From: Acinetobacter pollinis
Lineage (GTDB): Bacteria > Pseudomonadota > Gammaproteobacteria > Pseudomonadales > Moraxellaceae
Direction: 5' to 3'
Assembly (NCBI RefSeq): GCF_015627175.1
Contig: NZ_VTDQ01000021.1
Coordinates: 1-41,113, forward strand
Length of the DNA: 41,113 bases
Shown: piece after piece, positions 1 through 9,004 of the stretch
How positions within the stretch are numbered: the stretch's first letter is position 1
How the letters are laid out: each line of letters starts with the position of its first letter
Position numbers and translations under genes: made by a program
Notes under the pieces: generated by a model
Database searches by the model: none
Seen by the model: the letters and a program-made list of their open reading frames with translations, nothing else
What the model was told of the DNA's origin: nothing

Positions 1-676
1 CGCGATCACCTGCAACATTGCCTTCAAAGACCATATACAAACGACCATCATTTGGATCAATGAATGGACATGGGTCACGGAAGTTCCAGTATGGGTTTTG
101 TGCTTCAGTTTGATAGTATTTTCCATCCGCTGAAAATAATGATTTAACGGTACTGAAACCTTCAACCGTCACCCCTGTATCAGAAGTCACTAAACGACCA
201 CGTACTTTTGCAATCGTTGCACCTGGTGTCACACAGGTATAGTACAAATCAACATCACCTTTATCGTTTAGTAAGATAGGTGTACCTGCCCACTCACGTG
301 ATGTTGGAGAAACCCCTTCTTTCATTACACGACCGCCAAAGACCCAGCTCTTTCCATCACGGCTGTACCAAAAGCAAATACGTGCACGACCATGACGATC
401 ATTCCAATCTGCTGTGATATCATAATTGCCATTAGCATCTTTAAACTCATCAGGGCTACGAGTTGCTGTCAGGGTGAAAATTACTGACCAGCCATCAATT
501 GAAACCACAGTACCGTCTAAAATACGTAAAGGCATGGTATCCCAGATAAAGAGTTCATCATTCATCACAGGGAAATCTGCAGAAACAATCGGCTGAGTTG
601 TTGTTGGATCATCTTCATTCACTTTTAAAGCGTCAGCACGTGTCCAAATTGTCGATTGATAGTTTGTATTAATCAT
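1..676 (-). CDS. Levansucrase (GH68), N-terminal part, cut by window edge
   Basis: Residues 1-225 of a GH68 levansucrase, an enzyme that cleaves sucrose and transfers fructose to a growing levan chain, releasing glucose. Visible motifs are IWDTMPL with the expected nucleophile Asp46, and FRDPCPF with the expected transition-state stabiliser Asp201. The general acid/base Glu (normally near residue 285) would lie beyond the edge. The ATG at 676 is preceded by AAGGAT. The protein starts MINTNYQST and has no Sec signal peptide, as in the Zymomonas and Erwinia enzymes. The C-terminal 75 residues are at the opposite window end on the same strand, so the gene very probably crosses the junction of a circular molecule. 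Family assignment is firm; gene completeness is not known. Confidence 0.93.
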   Translation of the reverse strand, partial: MINTNYQSTIWTRADALKVNEDDPTTTQPIVSADFPVMNDELFIWDTMPLRILDGTVVSIDGWSVIFTLTATRSPDEFKDANGNYDITADWNDRHGRARICFWYSRDGKSWVFGGRVMKEGVSPTSREWAGTPILLNDKGDVDLYYTCVTPGATIAKVRGRLVTSDTGVTVEGFSTVKSLFSADGKYYQTEAQNPYWNFRDPCPFIDPNDGRLYMVFEGNVAGDR

Positions 677-880
677 CTCTAGTGATCCTTATTTTATAAA
701 TATTTTGCGAAACCGCATTTAGAAAATAGATCAGAAGAGAAAAAATAAAAAACCAATTGAGGTGTAAAGGAACTGACACAACAAAGAGAGAAAGATTGCT
801 TGATATTCAGTTGTTTATAGATTGGCACAACAATAAAGGATGGCGCTTTGCAGAGAAAGATAGAGACTATTTGCGGCCAT

Positions 881-913
881 AAAAAAAGCTCAGCTGAAGA
901 GACCAACTGAGCT
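881..913 (-). terminator. Rho-independent terminator or leader attenuator, reading toward levansucrase
   Basis: On the minus strand, AGCTCAG pairs with CTGAGCT across a 13-nt loop and is followed by seven T residues. It lies about 205 nt upstream of the levansucrase ATG and 310 nt downstream of the resolvase stop. It could end resolvase transcription. It could also be a conditional leader terminator for levansucrase, as in the sac genes of Bacillus, but no antiterminator-protein gene is visible in the window. Confidence 0.55.
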
Positions 914-920
914 GAAAAAC

Positions 921-933
921 TGCATAATATGCA
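921..933. promoter_or_regulatory. 13-nt palindrome upstream of the terminator hairpin
   Basis: TGCATA-A-TATGCA is a perfect inverted repeat with one central base. On the minus strand it immediately precedes the hairpin at 881-913. It may be a regulator site or part of an alternative RNA fold. No function can be assigned from sequence. Confidence 0.3.
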
Positions 934-1226
934 AATTCACTAGAGGGTGAGCCAATATCTATTGACTAAGGCCATTGTGTATAAAAAGAGCGATTTATAA
1001 AAATACTTTTATTATATAAGTAAAAACTATGATATATTGATGTTATTAGCCTCATTAATACAATCAAGTAACTGTATTAAAACAATTTATAATTAAAAAA
1101 CTTAGCTATATTAATTCTTTTTTTATATATAAAGATACAGATTTGTCTGGTTACAAATCAAACACTTGAATTAAAATAAGTCAAATAATTAACGAATAAT
1201 AATATTAAATGTGACATATATCACAA

Positions 1227-1826
1227 CTATTCTTTAAGCTTCGCAACCCGATAAACTGTCGCAATGCCTACACCAACAGCTTTTGAAATTTCTTCTTTGG
1301 TCATCGTGTCTAAAGCTAAAAGTTGTTTAATTCGTGTATGTTTTGCTTTATTGGGTGCTTTACCTTTAGGTTTGTAACCTGAGCGTAGCAACCCTTGTTT
1401 AATACGTTCTGTCCTCTTTTCATTATCTAATCTTGCCATTGTGGCCAGTAAATCAATTAACATCGCATTAATGACATACAAGATATCGCCTGTCATACCT
1501 TCTTGAATTAAATGATGAGTTGTTGGTAAGTCGGCAACTATTAGTTTCAAACCTTTATCTTTTATTTTTTGTTTGAGTATTTCAAAGTCATCTTGTGAGA
1601 GACGAGATAAACGATCGACACTTTCAACCAATAAAATATCACCTTGTTGAGAGTCATTTAATAACTGATTGAGTTGAGGTCGATTTAATTTAGTTCCTGA
1701 ATAGTTTTCGATATAAGACAGATAATTTGACGAATAGTGCATACTGAATTTGATTAAATCTTCTAAGGCACGTTCAGCATCTTGATCTTTGGTGGATGCT
1801 CTAACATAAATTCTAACTATATTCAT
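1227..1826 (-). CDS. Serine recombinase (resolvase/invertase family)
   Basis: A 199-residue small serine recombinase. The N-terminal catalytic domain starts MNIVRIYVRAST with the nucleophile Ser11 in the usual RxS context, followed by QGDILLVESVDRLSR and the long E-helix with NEKRTERIKQGL. The C-terminus (about residues 172-196) is a helix-turn-helix, MTKEEISKAVGVGIATVYRV, that would bind its crossover site. An upstream extension to 1919 is open but looks non-coding, so the ATG at 1826 is chosen. Such proteins on Acinetobacter plasmids resolve multimers or are left from transposons. No transposase or clear terminal repeats are nearby, and no res site was identified by eye, so dimer resolution is the more economical guess. 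Confidence 0.88.
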   Translation of the reverse strand: MNIVRIYVRASTKDQDAERALEDLIKFSMHYSSNYLSYIENYSGTKLNRPQLNQLLNDSQQGDILLVESVDRLSRLSQDDFEILKQKIKDKGLKLIVADLPTTHHLIQEGMTGDILYVINAMLIDLLATMARLDNEKRTERIKQGLLRSGYKPKGKAPNKAKHTRIKQLLALDTMTKEEISKAVGVGIATVYRVAKLKE

Positions 1827-2126
1827 ATCAATTAGACTTAAAATAGTGAGTAAAGTAATAAAATTAGAATTTTGCCATCTTTTTCTTTTAAATGATAGTC
1901 TAATGATATTTATATACAAAATTGAAGATTTTATGAATTGGCTATACTTTTTAGATAGAGACTACACTCACCTCCAGTAAGCATTTGTACAAAAATTTAA
2001 CGATAGTTTGAAATGACCTCAGAAATGGAAATAAATAGTGACGTTTACAAAAATTCTTTCATTATTTTTTTAAAAAATCTTACTCGTTTGGTTAGGTGAT
2101 ATCTAATCTAGAGTTAATCTATATTG

Positions 2127-2146
2127 TACTATTCAATTGAATAGTA
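2127..2146. promoter_or_regulatory. Perfect 20-bp palindrome with Rep-operator-like half-sites
   Basis: TACTATTCAA is followed directly by its reverse complement TTGAATAGTA, ending 3 nt before the ATG at 2150. The half-site ACTATTCAA also occurs as an inverted pair in front of repB (18046-18077), and ACTATTCA is in every iteron. This suggests an extra binding site for the plasmid initiator or a related protein. Its position would also hide any ribosome-binding site for an ATG at 2150. Confidence 0.5.
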
Positions 2147-2149
2147 TTT

Positions 2150-2536
2150 ATGACTTTAATGAATAAACCAACTATGACAAATCTATATAAAAAAGAATCT
2201 TTTTTAAATGAATTATCTTTCCTTTTATTTGAGCTGACTAATAATACAAATGAATGGTATCTATCAGACTTTTATGATTCACAAATTAAGCCACTTTCAA
2301 CGAGCACTTCATTCGAACTAGTTTCTGGAGTTATGTCTATCATAGAGTTAAATATTTATAAAAAAGATTTTTTATATGATGCAATATGTATTCTTAATCA
2401 ATTATATAGACACTCCGATACTACAGAAACTCCTACATATTTAGTTAATAATCCAGATTTTTTTACTAGATTAACATATGAAATTCATGATCAAGATGGA
2501 ATTCAACTGTTAAGAGAAACAGTAAAAATATTTTAA
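2150..2536 (+). CDS. Hypothetical protein, 128 aa
   Basis: A very AT-rich ORF encoding an acidic protein with no signal peptide or membrane segment. It is rich in Asn, Asp, Tyr and Leu, with amphipathic helices (FLNELSFLLFELTNN, DAICILNQLYRHSD). I do not recognise the family. The start is uncertain: ATG at 2150 lies 3 nt after a perfect palindrome with no Shine-Dalgarno sequence, while in-frame ATGs at 2159 and 2174 are alternatives. It stands alone between the resolvase and a 530-bp gene-free stretch. The length of the open frame and ordinary amino-acid composition support a real gene. Being on an accessory plasmid with an operator-like site, it could be a plasmid-maintenance or immunity-type protein, but there is no direct evidence. 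Confidence 0.55.
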   Translation: MTLMNKPTMTNLYKKESFLNELSFLLFELTNNTNEWYLSDFYDSQIKPLSTSTSFELVSGVMSIIELNIYKKDFLYDAICILNQLYRHSDTTETPTYLVNNPDFFTRLTYEIHDQDGIQLLRETVKIF

Positions 2537-3068
2537 CCACAAATACTTATTTGAATTAAATATAAGAAAAATCAATGTCTTATTACATATAAAAAACTTT
2601 ATTTATTAATTTTATATAATATATAATTCATAATTTGAAAAAAATTACTGTAGTTTAATGATATTAATTAACTAAAAATATAGTTAAATCTATAGAAAAT
2701 TTAATTTTAGTGATTCAAACCAATAAACCCAATATATTTAAATAATAATCATTATCAACTAATAATTTATATCCTAAACTTGAATTACAAAATCACGTCA
2801 ATTCGATATATTTCATAGTGTTGATATTACAATGATTTTATTGTAACTTCAGAATCATATTTTAATATAATTATGGTCAATTCTAATTAAGTTTTCGATC
2901 TAAAACTTAAGTTCTATATACCATTAATAAATGTAGGTATTAAAGTAGTATCTACTGTATCGCAGCATATTGCTTTTATCTAAACAATATTATTTATCTA
3001 TTTTAAATGATTATAAAATCGTTTGATCTATTTAATTTTGCTGCCCCGGTCGTCAAGGAGCTTTCAGC
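2537..3068. other. AT-rich gene-free stretch before edd
   Basis: About 530 bp with no coding pattern and many A/T tracts. It contains a Fur-box-like sequence (2738-2756) and must hold the promoter of the gluconate cluster. The last 30 bp before edd become markedly more GC-rich, which suggests a junction between imported cluster DNA and plasmid backbone. No IS end or repeat was recognised. Confidence 0.5.
2738..2756. promoter_or_regulatory. Fur-box-like site, apparently orphan
   Basis: The 19-mer ending AATAATAATCATTATC matches the classical Fur consensus at 15 of 19 positions by eye. The nearest gene downstream is edd, over 300 bp away, which is not an iron-regulated gene in well-known systems. 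It may be left from a lost iron gene, or be chance in AT-rich DNA. Confidence 0.35.
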
Positions 3069-4916
3069 ATGGACATGCAGAATCCCATAGTGGGAAAAGT
3101 GACAGAACGTGTTATCGCACGTAGTCAAAAAACACGTTCTGCATATTTACAGCATATTGAACATGCACAAGGTAAATTTCCTGCTCGCGGAGTACTTTCA
3201 TGTGCTAATTTGGCACATGGCTTCGCCAGTATGGATGACACCGAAAAATTAATTATTAAAGTTGGCAATGAACCCAACATTGGCATTATATCTTCATATA
3301 ATGAAATGCTATCGGCACATGCACCTTTTAAAACATTTCCTGATTTAATTAAAACAGCTGCTTTAAAGAACGGAGGCGTAGCACAATTTGCTGGTGGTGT
3401 ACCTGCAATGTGTGATGGTATTACCCAAGGTAATGCAGGTATGGAGCTTTCTCTTTTTTCTCGCGAAACAATTGCTATGAGCACGGCTGTTGCACTGTCT
3501 CATAACATGTTTGATGCGGCATTATGTTTAGGTGTTTGTGACAAAATTGTGCCAGGATTATTGATTGGCGCACTGCAATTTGGTTATTTACCGACCATTT
3601 TTGTACCTGCAGGTCCAATGACAAGTGGCTTGTCTAATGATGAGAAAGCAAAGATTCGTCAGCAATTTGCAACAGGTCAAATTGGCAGAGATGCGCTACT
3701 AGAAGCTGAATCTGCTGCATATCATGGACAAGGTACATGCACCTTTTATGGCACAGCGAACAGTAATCAAATGCTCATGGAAGTGATGGGCTTACATCTG
3801 CCAAGTGCTGCCTTTGTTCATCCTCATACCCCATTACGTGATGCATTGACTGCTGAAGCTGCCGCGCGTGTACTCGACTTAACAGTAGATCGTGGAAATT
3901 ATACACCTATCGGTCATGTTATTGATGAAAAAGCGATCATAAACGGAATCGTGGCATTGCTTGCTACTGGTGGCTCAACCAATCACACCTTACATCTTGT
4001 TGCAATTGCCCGTGCTGCAGGCATCTTAATTGATTGGGACGACTTTGATGAATTGTCTGCTGTGGTTCCTTTACTTGCGAAAATTTATCCAAATGGCAAA
4101 GCCGATGTAAATCATTTTCAGGCTGCAGGTGGTATTGCTTTTCTCATTAGAAATTTACTTGAAGCGGGTCTTCTACATAATGACGTAACGACCGTGGCAG
4201 GAAAAGGGTTACAGCATTACACCAAAGAGCCAAAATTGATTGATGGCAAACTCACTTGGGTAGATGGTGTAGCTCAAAGTCTTGATGATAAGGTTCTACG
4301 AAGTATTGATGCACCATTTCAGCCAGATGGTGGTTTACGCTTAATGCAAGGCCGTTTAGGCCGTGGTGTAATTAAAGTTTCTGCCATAGCCCCTGAACAC
4401 CGTAAAGTTAAAGCACCTGCAATCGTATTTGACTCACAAGAAGCGGTAAAAGCTGCATTTGATCGTGGCGAATTAAACAGAGACTTTATTGCTGTTGTCC
4501 GTTTCCAAGGTGCACGTGCCAATGGCATGCCAGAGTTACATCGTTTAACGCCTGTACTTGGTGTTTTGCAAGATCAAGGTTTTCATGTCGCTTTAGTAAC
4601 CGATGGCCGTATGTCTGGTGCATCAGGTAAAGTTCCATCCGTAATTCATTTATCTCCTGAAGCATTATTAAATGGTCCAATTGCCAAAGTGCAAACTGGA
4701 GATATGATCATCATTGATGCAGAAGCTGGCATACTCGAGATCGAGTTAGATGAACACGTCTGGCAATCACGTCCTGTAGCTCAACCAGAGCATCAAGCAG
4801 AAAATGAAGTTGGGTTTGGTCGTGAATTATTTGGCGTATTCCGTGCAGCAGCTGCACCAGCAGAGCATGGTGCTTCTGTGTTTGGTGCACTCACTGGTGA
4901 ACAGATTCAATCTTAG
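3069..4916 (+). CDS. edd: 6-phosphogluconate dehydratase
   Basis: Converts 6-phosphogluconate to 2-keto-3-deoxy-6-phosphogluconate, the first dedicated step of the Entner-Doudoroff pathway, in the cytosol. At 615 residues it has the usual length of Edd (IlvD/Edd family). The Fe-S cysteine motifs are visible: [10 protein letters not shown] (Cys115), GVCDKIVPG (Cys157) and [13 protein letters not shown] (about 223). The C-terminal region carries [14 protein letters not shown], typical of the family. The ATG at 3069 follows AAGGAG with good spacing. It heads a same-strand cluster edd-eda-gntK-gntP-SDR, with eda 25 nt downstream. No gntR-type regulator is present in the window, so control may depend on a chromosomal protein. 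Confidence 0.97.
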   Translation: MDMQNPIVGKVTERVIARSQKTRSAYLQHIEHAQGKFPARGVLSCANLAHGFASMDDTEKLIIKVGNEPNIGIISSYNEMLSAHAPFKTFPDLIKTAALKNGGVAQFAGGVPAMCDGITQGNAGMELSLFSRETIAMSTAVALSHNMFDAALCLGVCDKIVPGLLIGALQFGYLPTIFVPAGPMTSGLSNDEKAKIRQQFATGQIGRDALLEAESAAYHGQGTCTFYGTANSNQMLMEVMGLHLPSAAFVHPHTPLRDALTAEAAARVLDLTVDRGNYTPIGHVIDEKAIINGIVALLATGGSTNHTLHLVAIARAAGILIDWDDFDELSAVVPLLAKIYPNGKADVNHFQAAGGIAFLIRNLLEAGLLHNDVTTVAGKGLQHYTKEPKLIDGKLTWVDGVAQSLDDKVLRSIDAPFQPDGGLRLMQGRLGRGVIKVSAIAPEHRKVKAPAIVFDSQEAVKAAFDRGELNRDFIAVVRFQGARANGMPELHRLTPVLGVLQDQGFHVALVTDGRMSGASGKVPSVIHLSPEALLNGPIAKVQTGDMIIIDAEAGILEIELDEHVWQSRPVAQPEHQAENEVGFGRELFGVFRAAAAPAEHGASVFGALTGEQIQS

Positions 4917-4941
4917 ATTTTAAGAATAATAGGGATAAGTG

Positions 4942-5568
4942 ATGATTAAAATTCAAGATATTGTTCAATTAGGGCCAGTCATTCCAGTATTGGCATTTGA
5001 CTCGGCAGAACAAGGTGAGCATGTTTCTCGTGCTCTACATGCTGGTGGTGTAAAAGTTCTAGAAATTACTTTACGCACGGCTGCAGGACTTGCAGCGATT
5101 GAGCGTGCAAGTCATTTAGCAGATGATATTGTGGTAGGCGTTGGTACAATTACTAAGCCGGAACACTGTGCTCAGGCTAAAAAAGCAGGTGCTCAATTTG
5201 GCGTGTCACCTGGTTTAACTCGAGATTTACACTTGGCTGCCCAAGATGCTGGCTTGCCTTTATTACCAGGCGTAATGACACCAAGCGATCTGATCCAAGC
5301 GATTGAGCTCGGCTACGAGATTGTAAAATTCTTCCCTGCCCAACAAGCAGGCGGTACCAAAATGCTTCAGGCATTTTATGGCCCATTCCCTAATTTAAGT
5401 TTTTGCCCAACAGGTGGGATTACACCCGAAACAGCTCCAGATTTCTTAAAGCAGCCAAATGTTGTATGTGTTGGTGGTTCTTGGCTCACGCCAAAAACAG
5501 CACTTGCTTCGCAAGATTGGGCGGAGATTACACGTTTGGCTCAAATAGCAAGTCAACTACACGGTTAG
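4942..5568 (+). CDS. eda: KDPG/KHG aldolase
   Basis: Cleaves 2-keto-3-deoxy-6-phosphogluconate into pyruvate and glyceraldehyde 3-phosphate, completing the Entner-Doudoroff route. The 208-residue class I aldolase shows VLEITLRT with Glu41 and Arg45, the VGVGTI strand, and GYEIVKFFPA with Schiff-base Lys129, followed by the phosphate-binding CPTGGI. A GTG at 4939 directly precedes the ATG at 4942; the ATG is preferred because AGGGAT lies 6 nt before it. It follows edd by 25 nt and is surely co-transcribed with it. Length and all key residues are normal. Confidence 0.97.
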   Translation: MIKIQDIVQLGPVIPVLAFDSAEQGEHVSRALHAGGVKVLEITLRTAAGLAAIERASHLADDIVVGVGTITKPEHCAQAKKAGAQFGVSPGLTRDLHLAAQDAGLPLLPGVMTPSDLIQAIELGYEIVKFFPAQQAGGTKMLQAFYGPFPNLSFCPTGGITPETAPDFLKQPNVVCVGGSWLTPKTALASQDWAEITRLAQIASQLHG

Positions 5569-5599
5569 TCATTGCAAGTTTAAAAAATGCTCTACGAAC

Positions 5600-5621
5600 A
5601 AGATCAAGGGATTTTGATCTT
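5600..5621 (+). other. Hairpin between eda and gntK
   Basis: AAGATCAA and TTGATCTT form an 8-bp perfect stem with a 6-nt loop in the 120-nt gap between eda and gntK. No T-run follows, so it is a poor terminator. It could stabilise or process the edd-eda mRNA and set different levels for the kinase. Confidence 0.35.
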
Positions 5622-5690
5622 ACTTAAAAGATAAGGGTCTTGTGTTGGCTTTGTATTCCACCTGACCACTTAATTAAAAAGGAAGTATCC

Positions 5691-6203
5691 ATGATTGTGA
5701 TTGCAATGGGTGTCTGTGGAACAGGCAAAACGCTAATTGGTGAGTTATTGTCTGCACAGTTGGCTTGTGACTTTATTGATGGTGACACATATCATTCTGC
5801 CGAAAATAAAAGCAAGATGAGCCAAGGTATCCCCTTAACAGATGAAGACCGTTTTCCTTGGCTGCATGCCATCCGTAATGTCATAGAAGATAAACAAAAC
5901 ATGGGGCAAACAGCCGTATTTACTTGCTCTTCACTCAAACGAATATATCGTGATATTTTACGTGGTCATGATGAAAATATAATCTTTGTCTACCTAAAAG
6001 GCTCATATGAGTTGCTAAAGCAACGCCTTGCAGAGCGAAAAGATCATTTTTTTGATCCTGATTTATTACAAACACAGCTCGATACATTAGAAGAACCAGA
6101 TGCGAGTGAAGCAATTATCATTGATATTACCCACACACCTAAAAAGATTGTTGAAGAAATTAGTAAAAAACTAGAAACAATCCACAATATAGCTAAGGTC
6201 TAA
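5691..6203 (+). CDS. gntK: Gluconokinase
   Basis: Phosphorylates gluconate with ATP to 6-phosphogluconate, feeding the upstream edd and eda products. It is 170 residues long, as usual for the GntK/IdnK family. The P-loop is GVCGTGKT (residues 7-14), slightly different from the common GVSGSGKS. DFIDGDTYHSAENKSKMSQGIPLTDEDRFPWL matches the gluconate-binding segment in order, and CSSLKRIYRDILRG and VYLKG follow. The start is the ATG after AAAAAGGAAG; a longer open frame back to 5640 is unsupported. There is no DUF-type fusion or truncation. Gene order indicates co-transcription with edd-eda and the permease. Confidence 0.95.
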   Translation: MIVIAMGVCGTGKTLIGELLSAQLACDFIDGDTYHSAENKSKMSQGIPLTDEDRFPWLHAIRNVIEDKQNMGQTAVFTCSSLKRIYRDILRGHDENIIFVYLKGSYELLKQRLAERKDHFFDPDLLQTQLDTLEEPDASEAIIIDITHTPKKIVEEISKKLETIHNIAKV

Positions 6204-6513
6204 ATCAACTTATTAAGATAAATCAATTTTATAACTCATAGTTAATTTAATTAGCTATGAGTCATTGTGGTACCCGTATTTAAAAAATCTGATCTTCAGA
6301 AATTGAATATGAATATGTTCATCTGAGAAGAACGCATGATGTAAATCATCTAAATTCAGTATATAGAAAGAATAAAAATCTAAATTTCTATAAAAGAGTT
6401 GCTTTAAGAGGAAGTAAGCTTTTTATACGGTGCCTGTGAACAGCACCCTGTATTAAGTATCAACCACAGATATTTATATCACTGTGGCCGCGTCGTTCAA
6501 TGGAGAATTTGAA

Positions 6514-7895
6514 ATGGAAGACTGGACGCAAACACTAGGAACGCTCCCCTTGCTCGGCATTGCTGCTGGAGCGATCGTGCTTATTCTATTTATGGTCATC
6601 AAGCTTAAATTGCATGCTTTTTTGGTACTCATTCTCGTATCACTGCTTACAGCAATCACTACAGGTATACCACTTAAAAATATTGCTGATGTTCTTGTCA
6701 CAAGTTTTAGTGGTACGCTAGGACATATCGCACTCCTTGTGGGTCTTGGTGCTATGCTAGGTAGTTTGGTCGAATCTAGTGGTGGAGCACGCATCCTCGC
6801 AGATAAAATGGTGAGTATATTTGGTGAAAGGCGTGCACCTTTCGCTCTTGGTATAGCCTCTTTAATTATGGGATTTCCCATTTTCTTCGATGCAGGACTC
6901 ATCGTCATGCTTCCTATCGTGTTTGCTGTTGCAAGACGTTTGGGTGGCAATAACTTAGTGTTGTATGGCATTACCTCTGCATCTGCCCTTTCCGTGATGC
7001 ACATTTTTTTACCACCACATCCCGGCCCAATTACTGCAACCGCGACCTATGGTGCAAACCTTGGCATTGTACTAATACTTGGCTTAATCGTAGCCCTACC
7101 AACTTGGTATTTGTCAGGTTATCTTTGGGCAAAATTTATTAATCAGCGTATTCCGTTGCCTGTTCTGGCTCTTTTTGGTAGTCCTGCAGATGATGTTGAG
7201 CCCAATAATCCACCATCAGCCAGTACTGTTATTGGGATTATTGCCATTCCATTATTACTCATTTTCATGAACACCGGTCTAAGCACACTTATCTCAGCAG
7301 GTGTACTTAATGGCAATCATACTTGGGTACGTGCTCTTATTCTCATGGGTACTAGCGAGATTGCTCTTCTAATTGCACTTATCGTTGCTATGTTTGTACT
7401 AGGAACTCGTCGTGGTTTACATGGTAGTGCACTTGAAAAAGTTGTCGATCGGTCACTAGGCCCAATTTGTTCAGTAGTACTCATTACAGGTGCTGGAGGA
7501 ATGTTTGGTGGCGTTCTTCGTGCATCAGGCATTGGTACAGCTCTTGCTGATAGCCTCAATGGCCTTGGTTTACCCTTAATCTTCGCAGCTTACCTTATTG
7601 CCTCATTCTGCGTGTTGCTCAAGGCTCTGCTACCGTTGCACTGGTAACAACAGCTGGTCTGCTTAGTTCTGCTATAGCTGGGGCAGGTTTCTCACCAGTT
7701 CAACTTGCCTGTATTACGATGGCAACCGCAGCAGGCTCTGTATTTGCTGGTCATGTTAATGATGGTGGTTTTTGGCTTATGGGACGTTTGATGGGTATGG
7801 ATGTTAAAACGACATTAAAAACTTGGACCATGCAGCAAGCCTTAGAATCAGTAATCGGCTTCGCCATCATACTTGTCATCTATGCAATTGTTTAA
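6514..7895 (+). pseudogene. gntP: Gluconate permease GntP, frameshifted near residue 370
   Basis: A GntP-family gluconate:H+ symporter with many hydrophobic segments, beginning MEDWTQTLGTLPLLGIAAGA after GGAG. Motifs include GLGAMLGSLVESSGGA, GFPIFFDAGLIVMLPI and LPPHPGPITA. The first frame runs to a stop at 7647 and ends with an unrelated tail after LIASF. The correct continuation, RVAQGSATVALVTTAGLL through HVNDGGFWLMGR to YAIV, is in another frame and ends at 7895. The shift sits near 7612-7616 (TTC TG CGT), where one base seems missing. No slippery sequence is visible. Joined, the protein has the normal length of about 460 residues. The last two or more membrane helices are lost without repair. 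Confidence 0.9.
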
Positions 7896-7904
7896 GGAGT
7901 TTTT

Positions 7905-8663
7905 ATGTTTGATCTTAGCGATAAACTCGCTCTTGTGACTGGCTCCTCTCGGGGCCTTGGCAATACTTTAGCCAGTGCATTGGCTGGAGCTGGAGCACGT
8001 ATTATTTTACATGGTCGTGATTCGAAATCACTTGATAATGCTGCGGTTGAGTGGGAAAAATCTCATGGTGTACGACCAGATACTATTTTATTTGATGTAC
8101 AAGATGCTGCAAGTGTTGAAGCAGCTGTCAGTGACCTGATTGAGAAGTTTGGCATACCAGATATTTTAGTAAATAACGCTGGGATTCAGCGTCGATCACC
8201 TTTTGCAGAGTTTGCCATTTCTGATTGGGATGACGTTATCGCCACAAATTTATCTAGTGTTTTTTATGTATCGCGATTTATTGTACCTCATATGATCCTT
8301 CGTGGCTCAGGTAAGATCATTAACATTGCATCGGTGCAATCAGAGTTAGGACGCCAAACAATTGCGCCATATGCTGCGAGCAAAGGTGGCGTTGCTATGC
8401 TAACCCGAGGAATGACAGCAGACCTTGCACGTCATAATATTCAAGTAAATACATTATCCCCTGGTTACTTTGCAACAGATATGAACAATGCTCTTGTCGC
8501 TGATGAAAAATTTACAGCATGGCTTGAACAGAGAACACCCGCTGGACGTTGGGGTCGTCCTGAAGAGCTTGTAGGAGCTTTAGTATTTCTTGCGTCATCG
8601 GCAAGTGATTTTGTCACGGGTCAAAATATATTTGTAGATGGTGGCATGACAGCTGTTGTCTAA
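7905..8663 (+). CDS. idnO: SDR oxidoreductase, gluconate 5-dehydrogenase-like
   Basis: A 252-residue classical short-chain dehydrogenase. The cofactor motif TGSSRGLG is at residues 12-19, followed by NNAG (90-93), catalytic Ser143, Tyr156 and Lys160, and a C-terminal FVTGQNIFVDGGM. The N-terminus MFDLSDKLALVTGSSRGLG and NLSSVFYVSR resemble IdnO/Gno enzymes, which interconvert 5-ketogluconate and gluconate with NAD(P)H. It begins 9 nt after the gntP stop behind AAGGAG and closes the gluconate cluster, which supports the substrate assignment. Substrate specificity within the SDR family cannot be fixed from sequence alone, so the symbol is tentative. Confidence 0.83.
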   Translation: MFDLSDKLALVTGSSRGLGNTLASALAGAGARIILHGRDSKSLDNAAVEWEKSHGVRPDTILFDVQDAASVEAAVSDLIEKFGIPDILVNNAGIQRRSPFAEFAISDWDDVIATNLSSVFYVSRFIVPHMILRGSGKIINIASVQSELGRQTIAPYAASKGGVAMLTRGMTADLARHNIQVNTLSPGYFATDMNNALVADEKFTAWLEQRTPAGRWGRPEELVGALVFLASSASDFVTGQNIFVDGGMTAVV

Positions 8664-8967
8664 ATAAGAACTTAATATTTTTGCTCGCTCTATTAAAGCG
8701 ATCGATGTATTACTTTTTAATCAATATAAAATCTAACATTGCAATATGCTGAGTTTTATATAAGGAAGGCATTTATTTAAGAAATAAGTTAAAACCTTCT
8801 TTTAAATTAATAAAAGTAAATGCTTAATATTTTTGTTATTAATGACCGAATAACATAATTAATATTTAATTTCGGTTTACTCTCTGAATAAACTCTTAAC
8901 AGAATGAATGATTAAACTGTAAAGATTGAAGTTAAATATTTCAGAGCTATGCATAAATATAGGCTTT
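8664..8967. other. AT-rich intergenic region
   Basis: About 300 bp between the gluconate cluster and the terminator shared with the facing SDR gene. Nothing recognisable was seen apart from A/T-rich direct similarities; there is no RNA gene or repeat. Confidence 0.4.
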
Positions 8968-8996
8968 AAAAAACCGACCATTTGGTCGGTTTTTTT
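8968..8996. terminator. Bidirectional rho-independent terminator
   Basis: ACCGACCA and TGGTCGGT form a perfect stem with a 2-nt loop, flanked by an A-run on the left and a T-run on the right. It therefore works on both strands, between the plus-strand gluconate cluster and the minus-strand SDR gene ending at 9005. Confidence 0.9.
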
Positions 8997-9004
8997 CGAT
9001 GAAC

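Larger units (their letters stand above)
677..1226. other. Non-coding region upstream of levansucrase
   Basis: About 550 bp without a convincing gene lies between the resolvase stop codon and the levansucrase start. It holds a minus-strand terminator-like hairpin at 881-913 and a 13-nt palindrome at 921-933. The remaining AT-rich DNA shows no coding pattern. Levansucrase therefore has either a promoter in the 200 nt after the hairpin or a long leader containing the hairpin. Confidence 0.5.

Noticed and set aside
694..906. Minus-strand 70-aa open frame upstream of levansucrase
   Set aside because: It crosses the terminator hairpin, has no Shine-Dalgarno sequence and an unlikely cysteine/phenylalanine-rich composition.
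5403..5627. Plus-strand 74-aa frame overlapping eda
   Set aside because: It is a shadow of eda in another frame and extends only slightly past it.
7605..7620. Programmed frameshift in gntP
   Set aside because: There is no slippery heptamer, internal Shine-Dalgarno-like signal or obvious stimulatory hairpin; a simple base loss explains the data.
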